A stretch of DNA of 64,000 bases from Catellatospora sp. KI3 (GTDB lineage: Bacteria > Actinomycetota > Actinomycetes > Mycobacteriales > Micromonosporaceae). Position numbers and translations under genes: made by a program. The notes below the pieces were generated by a model. The model did not search any database, was not told where the DNA came from, and worked only from the letters and a program-made list of their open reading frames with translations. The DNA lies in assembly GCF_029948125.1 (NCBI RefSeq), contig NZ_JASAMB010000008.1, positions 186,001-250,000 on the forward strand, given 5' to 3'. Positions 58,514-64,000 of this stretch are shown here, one piece after another; the first letter of the stretch is position 1, and each line of letters begins with the position of its first letter.

Positions 58514-58576
58514 GCACTTTCGGGGAAACTGCACGAATCCGCACTCGGATTCCGGCAGTTTCCCCGAAAGTGCACG
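58514..58576. repeat. Double-hairpin intergenic repeat, family A, copy 5
   Basis: Arms TGCACTTTCGGGGAAACTGCA and GCAGTTTCCCCGAAAGTGCA; the core GAATCCGCACTCGGATTC is a strong inner hairpin and has lost the ATCTTGG motif. It lies between two plus-strand genes. Confidence 0.88.
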
Positions 58577-58677
58577 TCCGATCGCACGGGGCGGACGGGG
58601 CGGACAGGGCGGGTCGGCGTCCGTAGTATGGGCGGCTCAGCGATCTTGTCCTGTCGCCGTCGGAAGGTACCCCGCCG

Positions 58678-59775
58678 ATGATCTCCTCCGTCGTCGCGGC
58701 CGCCGTCGCGTTCGTGTTCGCTCTCCTCTGCACGCCGCTGGCGATCCGCGGCCTGGTCCGGTTGCGGGCAGGCCAGCCGATCCGCGACGAGAACCCGGCC
58801 GCGCACCAGGTCAAACGGGGCACCCCGACGATGGGCGGGCTGGTCTTCGTCGCCGGGACCGTGCTGGCCTACATGGTCGGCCACGTGGTGATGAGCGCGC
58901 TGCCGACGGCGCAGATCGTGCCGCCGGGCCCGACGATGACCGGGTTCGTCCTGCTCGGGCTGATGGTGTTCTGCGGCGGCATCGGGTTCGTCGACGACTT
59001 CCTGAAGGTCACCAAGAAGAACACGGCCGGGCTGAGCGGGCGCTGGAAGCTGGCGCTGCAGCTGCTGATCGGCACCGGCTTCGGCGTGGTGGCGCTGGGC
59101 TTCCCGAGTACGGCCGGGTGGTCGGTGTCCGGCACGCGGCTGTCGTTCGTCCGCGAGATCAGCTGGCTGAACGTCGGCCAGGTCGGGGCCGTGGTCGTCT
59201 TCATCGCGGTCGTCATGGCGTCCACGAACGCCGTCAACCTGACCGACGGGCTCGACGGGCTCGCCACCGGCACCTCGATCATCGTGCTGACCGCGTACGG
59301 GCTGATCTCGTTCTGGCAGTACCGGCACTGGTGCGCCGACCCGGCGGCGCAGGCGGCGCTCTGCTACGAGGCGCGCGATCCGCTGGAGACGGCGCTGGTC
59401 GCCGGGGCCGCCGCCGGGGCCCTGCTGGGCTTCCTGTGGTGGAACACGTCACCGGCGCGGATCATCATGGGCGACACCGGGTCCATGGCGCTGGGCGGGC
59501 TGCTCGCCGGGGAGGCGGTGGCCACCCGGACCGTGCTGCTGCTGCCGGTGCTGGCCGCGCTGTTCGTGGTCGTCACGATGTCGCGGATCATCCAGTACAC
59601 GTCCTTCGAGACGACCGGCAAGCGGGTGTTCCGGATGTCGCCGCTGCACCACCACTTCGAGATGGTGGGCTGGACCGAGGTCACCATCGTCACCCGGTTC
59701 TGGATCATCGCGGGCGGCGGCGTCGCCGCCGGCCTGGCCGTCTTCTACGCCGACCACCTCAGCCGCCTGCCCTGA
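58678..59775 (+). CDS. mraY: Phospho-N-acetylmuramoyl-pentapeptide transferase (MraY)
   Basis: A membrane enzyme of 365 residues with ten hydrophobic segments and all MraY motifs: [58 protein letters not shown] and [10 protein letters not shown]. It moves phospho-MurNAc-pentapeptide from UDP to undecaprenyl phosphate, giving lipid I at the inner membrane face. It is not in a dcw cluster: no mur, fts or ddl gene is near. It is therefore probably a second copy. GGAAGG lies 10 nt before ATG 58678. The secreted M15-like gene upstream is another wall function. Confidence 0.93.
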   Translation: MISSVVAAAVAFVFALLCTPLAIRGLVRLRAGQPIRDENPAAHQVKRGTPTMGGLVFVAGTVLAYMVGHVVMSALPTAQIVPPGPTMTGFVLLGLMVFCGGIGFVDDFLKVTKKNTAGLSGRWKLALQLLIGTGFGVVALGFPSTAGWSVSGTRLSFVREISWLNVGQVGAVVVFIAVVMASTNAVNLTDGLDGLATGTSIIVLTAYGLISFWQYRHWCADPAAQAALCYEARDPLETALVAGAAAGALLGFLWWNTSPARIIMGDTGSMALGGLLAGEAVATRTVLLLPVLAALFVVVTMSRIIQYTSFETTGKRVFRMSPLHHHFEMVGWTEVTIVTRFWIIAGGGVAAGLAVFYADHLSRLP

Positions 59776-59866
59776 CGAACCCTGAGAACCGCCGGTAAGC
59801 CGCCATGACCTCGAGGCCGACGAAATCCAGACTCGCCGGCCTCCCGAAACCTCGCGGTCGACCTGG

Positions 59867-62800
59867 CTACCTCCAGGCGACCGCCGACTCCTCGAGCTCA
59901 CGCATCAGAGACTCCGGTATGTCCATGGCGTTGAACCGCAGGCGGGACGGGCCTCGCAAGGCGCTCATGGCCCACAGCGCACAGGTACGCCCGAGCGCGT
60001 CGGCCTTGCGGGCATAGCGCGCCAACGCGCCCACGTCGGCGGGCTTGCCGACAAGACCAAGACCGATCGCCGCCAGATGCGACTGATCGCCGCGGACCGC
60101 GAGAGCGCGGTTGAACGCGGCCTTGGCGGCGTAAGTATCACGCTGTGCGAGCCACCGTAATGCGAACTCTCGTGACGCCGGGGAAGTCGGCTTGTCAGCC
60201 AGCTGGACGATCACCGCCTCGACCATCTTCGTCAGATCACCCCGGCCGAGGTCCACGTCGAACGAGCGGCGGAGTCCGTCCGAACCTGGGAAGACGGAGG
60301 ATGCTATCCGATCGCGCTCCCGGCTGAGCTTCCGGCCCGGACGGGGAGCGGCAAGAGACAAGGTGGCCCGGTCGGAAGGGGTCCGTCTGGCCATGGTCTG
60401 CACCATCGTCTCCAACTGCTCAGCCAGCTCCAGCTGCAGTCGGACGGGCTTCGCGTCCAGCAGGTCGACCAGTCGACGCGCCGATCGACCGCCGCCCATG
60501 AGGATTGCGATCGCCCCCTTGACGATGGTGTCCTCAGCTCCGGCGAGGCCGCGTTCTGCCAGATGGTCCACCATGGCGGCCAGGTCCTTCTCTCCCGACT
60601 GGTAGATGGCGGCGAACGTCGCCACCACGAAGTCGGTATCTTTTTCCCGCAATGCTTCCAGCGCGTACGCCGCGATCTCCGAGAGCGGGAGCGATGAGAA
60701 CCGGTTGACAGCCTCCGCTGCTCTCTCGATGTCGTAGAGTGCGACGGTGCCCGCGATCCGCTGCGCGCCCATCCTGGTTCGGTAAGCCCCCACCAGCGCC
60801 GACATCGCGGCGCTCGCTTCGTCTCGTAATGGGCCGTCGATGTCAGCATGCCGTCTCAGAGCCGGCCATGCCCGGATGTCACCGATGAGGCCGGTCAGCG
60901 AGACCAGCTTGCGCGCCGGATCGACTGAAGACGAGTCGATGGCGGCGAGTAGCACTTCAAGACGGTCCTGGTCAAACCTGCCAAACCGTGTGTACAGGCC
61001 GATCCGGGACAGGGCGGCTAAGTCCGCGTCGTCGGAACCTACCCGCTGGAGAAGCTCGGCGAAGCCCTCGGCCGAGAAGGCCAGATTCATCGCCGCCAGG
61101 ACCCTTTGCATCTCAGACGGACTCTCGTCGAGCATCTCCAGAAGTGCGATTCGGCCGGCTTCACCGCACCGCTCGAAAGCTTTCATCGCGCGGTTCCAGC
61201 AGTTCCAGTAAGCAGCGCCCGCATTGCTCGTCGGAAGGATCCGCAGCACTTCTCGGATGGCAGGAACGGTGTCGGCGGTGCCGATGGCACCGAGCGCCTC
61301 CAGGATTGCCTCCAGTTCCGCTTCCGACACATCGGGGACGCGTTTGAGCAGCTCAGGGATTGCTCTTGAGCCGATCCGCCCCAGAGCATCCCTGGCCGTC
61401 TCTCGGACGATCTGTTCGGGGTCGAAGATGCGGCTGACGATTACGTCCAGGGCGCCTGCGCCCTCCATCCTCGCCAGACCCAAGACGAGCGACGCCTTCT
61501 GTATGCCCTCCAGTTTCTCGGCGAGCAGCTCGCGATAGAGCCGCCCGGCTTCGGCGATCTCGTCCGGCTCCGACATCTCGGCGGCTACCGCGAACGCGAG
61601 TGCCGCCCTGTTCCGCGCGGCCAAGAGCCGTAGGTAGCTACGCCTGGCCTCGGCGTTTCCCCTCGTCAGCACCCCGAGTGCCAGAGTCGCGATGGCCGAG
61701 TTGGAGGAGTTCCTGTCGTCCCGCTCGCTGACAGTGGTCAGTTCCTCTACCGCCACCAGCCCGTCATGTTCTTTCCAAGCCGCCGCTGCGGCAACGATGA
61801 GGGCCTGGTTCTCGCCGTTCAGTTCTTCGCGGAGCACCGCGTAGGTGGCAGGATCCCGCAGTTTGCCCAGCGTCTGGATCGCCGCAGCCCGAACCTGTTC
61901 ATTCTGGTTGTCCGCATTCGCCAGCAGCAGCAGGTCGTCGCGGACGCTTGCGCCGCCGATCCGTCCCAGCACGAGTACGGCCTCGAGCAGATCATCGTGT
62001 CCGCCGCGTTCGAGGACCTTCAGCGCGGCCGGATGCGCAAAGTGATCACGCAGCAGAGCGTGGCGGAAGGTGAACCGGACCCGTGACATCACCGGATAGT
62101 TCGACGACGTGATCAACTGCATCGCCGTCGCAAGACCGATCACCTCAGCGGTCTTCTCACCGGCGGCGCCCCACAGCGCGCCCTTGTCCAGCACCCAGTC
62201 GCCGCTCGGGTCGTCCACCTGCACCGAACGGATGAGCGCGAGACCGAGGTAGGCGTAGAACTCCTCGATCGTGCAGGTGCCGGTCCAGGACGGTCGCTCC
62301 ACCTCCCATTGGAAACGGGTCGCGACGTACATGCGGAAGACCTCGTGCGCCACTTCGGATGGGCCGGTCGTGCTGCCGAGGGACGACACGTCCAGCGCGC
62401 CGACGCTGGACGGATCCAGCATGAACGCGCTGGCGAGCAGCGCCAGCAGCAGGGGCGTCGCGGCCAGGGAACGGAATGCCTCATCGGCATCGAACGCCGC
62501 CACCAGCGCAGGCAGGTCGCGTACGTACTCCTTGACCTGCTCCGGCCGTAGTCCATCGAGTGTTGCCGCGCCGAGGAAGGGAAGCGGGAAGCCGACGGTC
62601 TCCGCGATGATCCGGTACTCGGCCCTGCGGCAGCTAGCGATGATTCGGCAGTCGTCAGCCTTCGACAGCTCCCGCAGCAGGCTGGTGCAGCCGCTTCTGG
62701 CCTCCTCCGTTCCGACTGCGGCGGCCGACGACGGCTGCTCCAGCTCGTCCAGACCATCGATGAACAGGATGCCGTTGCCGTTGCCGAGGACGTTGTCGAT

Positions 62801-63970
62801 CTCGGTGACGTCGACCCGGCAGACCCGGGCGATCCAGGCCGCCAGGGTGGTGTCCGTCCCATGCCGCCACAACCGGGCCGGGACGTACAGTGGAACCGGC
62901 GCCGAGGGGTCGCCGAGCCGCTTCTTCGCCGCCTCCCGCGCGGTCAGCAGCAGACTCACCGTCTTACCCGAGCCGGGTTCGCCCAGCAGCAACATGCGCC
63001 ACCGGTAAGACTCGAGCGCGTCCGCGAAAGTGCTGAACCTCTTCAGCTCCGGCGCGCCGAAGGCCACGGAGTTCACGTTGATGGAGAAGATCGGGGGCTT
63101 CCACTCGGAGAAGACCTCGAGCGGCTGCGGCAGCGCCTGAGGGCTAGCCGTGCTGCTGATGGCGATCGGCTCCACGCCGGGTAGCAGGCCGCGCAGCAGG
63201 TAGCTGTCGGCGAACATGATGAGCGAGCGGCAGTAGTGGTCGAAGGGGTCCTGCGTCGGCCGGGCGACCCGGATCATCTCAGGTCGCCAGCCGCCGGCGA
63301 TCAGTTGCGTGTCGCTCAGGGATCGCAGCCAACGTGCGTTCGAGGACGCGTTGGCGGCCTGCCATCGGGCGATCTCCGGCAGGCGGTCGAGGATGGCTTC
63401 GGTCGGCAGCGCCCGGCCGCCGTCGTCGCGCCGGGCTATCTGGATCATGCCGCAGACCGCGCCCGTACGAAGGTTCATCAGCGGGCTGCCGCTGACGCCT
63501 TCGCTGACCCTCGTCTCCTTGAACTTGAGCAGTTCGGTGTCGCTGCCCACCCCAGACATGCCCTCGATGCTGCCGAAGAACGAGTCCCCCTGCTGGTATC
63601 GGCTCGGATAGCCGTACGAGTACACCTCGTCGCCGAACGTCGCACCGACGCCGAGGCAGGCCCAGCGCCCCGGCGGTGGCGGCGTGGCCGCCTCGATGCA
63701 GAGCAGGTCCGGAAATCGCGAGGCGGGATCGTCTATGAGGTCCCGGACCACGCCGACACTCTCGTAGCCACCGCCGACAATGGTGACCGACTGCCCCACC
63801 CGGGCCGCCTTCGGCAGCAGGTGTGCGCAGCTCAGCAGCAGGCGGTCGGTGACGAAGAACCCCGTCGCCACCGCGTCCGCGGCGTGCAGCCGCACGGTCG
63901 AGGCGATGAGTTGGGCCGCTATCGCATCCCTGTCAGCCGGCGACCCGGCTGCCCGGCTTTCAGGCGTCAC
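59867..63970 (-). CDS. Trypsin-like protease-NACHT-HEAT protein (bacterial STAND conflict ATPase)
   Basis: A protein of 1367 residues. Residues 15-200 are a trypsin-like serine protease with a full triad: H50 in LLSCAHLLP, D88 in RFPDLLCIE, S160 in EGVSGSPL. A NACHT-type STAND ATPase follows, with Walker A GEPGSGKT (330-337), Walker B ILFIDGLDEL (D405, D408, E409) and IIASCRRAEYRI. The C-terminal half (from about 640) is HEAT-like repeats (DPEQIVRETARDALGRIGSRAIPELLKRV and others), which would sense a trigger. There is no signal peptide. Proteins of this build act as NLR-like defence or conflict switches: ligand binding lets the ATPase oligomerise and turns on the protease. GTG 63970 lies inside the end of the upstream gene (11-nt overlap). 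Codon use is less GC-rich than in its neighbours, which suggests transfer. Confidence 0.88.
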   Translation of the reverse strand: MTPESRAAGSPADRDAIAAQLIASTVRLHAADAVATGFFVTDRLLLSCAHLLPKAARVGQSVTIVGGGYESVGVVRDLIDDPASRFPDLLCIEAATPPPPGRWACLGVGATFGDEVYSYGYPSRYQQGDSFFGSIEGMSGVGSDTELLKFKETRVSEGVSGSPLMNLRTGAVCGMIQIARRDDGGRALPTEAILDRLPEIARWQAANASSNARWLRSLSDTQLIAGGWRPEMIRVARPTQDPFDHYCRSLIMFADSYLLRGLLPGVEPIAISSTASPQALPQPLEVFSEWKPPIFSINVNSVAFGAPELKRFSTFADALESYRWRMLLLGEPGSGKTVSLLLTAREAAKKRLGDPSAPVPLYVPARLWRHGTDTTLAAWIARVCRVDVTEIDNVLGNGNGILFIDGLDELEQPSSAAAVGTEEARSGCTSLLRELSKADDCRIIASCRRAEYRIIAETVGFPLPFLGAATLDGLRPEQVKEYVRDLPALVAAFDADEAFRSLAATPLLLALLASAFMLDPSSVGALDVSSLGSTTGPSEVAHEVFRMYVATRFQWEVERPSWTGTCTIEEFYAYLGLALIRSVQVDDPSGDWVLDKGALWGAAGEKTAEVIGLATAMQLITSSNYPVMSRVRFTFRHALLRDHFAHPAALKVLERGGHDDLLEAVLVLGRIGGASVRDDLLLLANADNQNEQVRAAAIQTLGKLRDPATYAVLREELNGENQALIVAAAAAWKEHDGLVAVEELTTVSERDDRNSSNSAIATLALGVLTRGNAEARRSYLRLLAARNRAALAFAVAAEMSEPDEIAEAGRLYRELLAEKLEGIQKASLVLGLARMEGAGALDVIVSRIFDPEQIVRETARDALGRIGSRAIPELLKRVPDVSEAELEAILEALGAIGTADTVPAIREVLRILPTSNAGAAYWNCWNRAMKAFERCGEAGRIALLEMLDESPSEMQRVLAAMNLAFSAEGFAELLQRVGSDDADLAALSRIGLYTRFGRFDQDRLEVLLAAIDSSSVDPARKLVSLTGLIGDIRAWPALRRHADIDGPLRDEASAAMSALVGAYRTRMGAQRIAGTVALYDIERAAEAVNRFSSLPLSEIAAYALEALREKDTDFVVATFAAIYQSGEKDLAAMVDHLAERGLAGAEDTIVKGAIAILMGGGRSARRLVDLLDAKPVRLQLELAEQLETMVQTMARRTPSDRATLSLAAPRPGRKLSRERDRIASSVFPGSDGLRRSFDVDLGRGDLTKMVEAVIVQLADKPTSPASREFALRWLAQRDTYAAKAAFNRALAVRGDQSHLAAIGLGLVGKPADVGALARYARKADALGRTCALWAMSALRGPSRLRFNAMDIPESLMRELEESAVAWR

Positions 63971-64000
63971 GCTCCCACTCCAGGGTGAGTTTGACGCTGG
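63960..64000 (-). CDS. C-terminal end of an upstream gene, possible trypsin-co-occurring partner (partial)
   Basis: Only the last codons are in the window, reading SVKLTLEWERDA and then TGA. The stop overlaps the start of the trypsin-NACHT-HEAT gene by 11 nt, so the two are translationally coupled. The ending VKLTLEW-E matches my memory of the C terminus of Trypco1/CU044_2847-type small proteins that co-occur with trypsin and STAND genes in actinobacteria. Twelve residues are too few to be sure. Confidence 0.5.
   Translation of the reverse strand, partial: SVKLTLEWERDA

Noticed and set aside
1-64000. Insertion sequences, integrases or phage genes
   Set aside because: No transposase, recombinase or phage structural protein was recognised among the frames, in spite of many short repeats.
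1-64000. tRNA and rRNA genes
   Set aside because: No stretch with a readable tRNA cloverleaf (GTTCGA loop with matching arms) or rRNA signature was noticed by eye. A dedicated search could still find one.

Overview
The window is very GC-rich, gene-dense DNA from an actinomycete. The best guess is a Micromonosporaceae-type genome (Catellatospora, Actinoplanes or Micromonospora relatives). The reasons are strong G/C at third codon positions, many GTG and some TTG starts, a SARP/AfsR-type regulator, a DUF5931-type sensor kinase, DUF4236 and DUF5925 proteins, secreted actinobacterial hydrolases and families of short intergenic palindromes. No rRNA, tRNA, CRISPR array or insertion sequence was recognised. 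The genus is an inference.

Layout. 0.1-5 kb: Nudix hydrolase, a sliding-clamp (DnaN) paralogue divergent from a MazG-like protein, a Tat-exported PhoX-like protein and a DUF5925-type AAA ATPase. 5.2-7.4 kb: an ABC exporter pair divergent from a TetR repressor, with a two-box operator between them. 7.5-13.7 kb: a giant helicase-nuclease of the DUF4011-helicase-Vsr (Hhe-like) type, a second Nudix protein, an Imm51-like protein and an S66 LD-carboxypeptidase. 13.7-14.8 kb: about 1.1 kb of repeat-filled DNA that looks non-coding. 14.8-24.7 kb: lipoproteins, a PfkB kinase, a tandem GNAT protein, a SARP regulator and a thiolase. 24.8-35.8 kb: glutathione peroxidase, a YihY/BrkB protein, a receptor-type Ser/Thr kinase, a class A PBP, membrane proteins, a third Nudix protein and a HExxH protein. 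36-46.8 kb: a PCD-like/VOC fusion, a large secreted alpha-amylase, peptidase E, an AidB-like acyl-CoA dehydrogenase and a secreted M28 aminopeptidase behind a possible Zur box. 47-50.4 kb: an ornithine-type decarboxylase coupled to homospermidine synthase, then a phosphopantetheinyl transferase. 50.4-57.8 kb: lipoprotein, EamA transporter, LysR, a ketosynthase III/diiron-oxygenase-like fusion coupled to an unknown protein, and a two-component system. 58-59.8 kb: a small secreted M15-like protein and a stand-alone MraY. 59.9-64 kb: a 1367-residue trypsin-NACHT-HEAT protein overlapping an upstream gene cut by the window edge.

The strongest candidates for an undescribed system are the trypsin-NACHT-HEAT protein with its overlapping partner (59867-64000) and the ketosynthase-diiron fusion with its coupled partner (53088-55933). 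Across the window two dispersed repeat families recur: a double-hairpin element (five copies plus one diverged relative) and a GAAGGGnCCCTTC double palindrome (five copies, four of them between convergent genes). At least fourteen genes have a TAnnnT hexamer 6-8 nt before the start codon, which points to widespread leaderless transcription.
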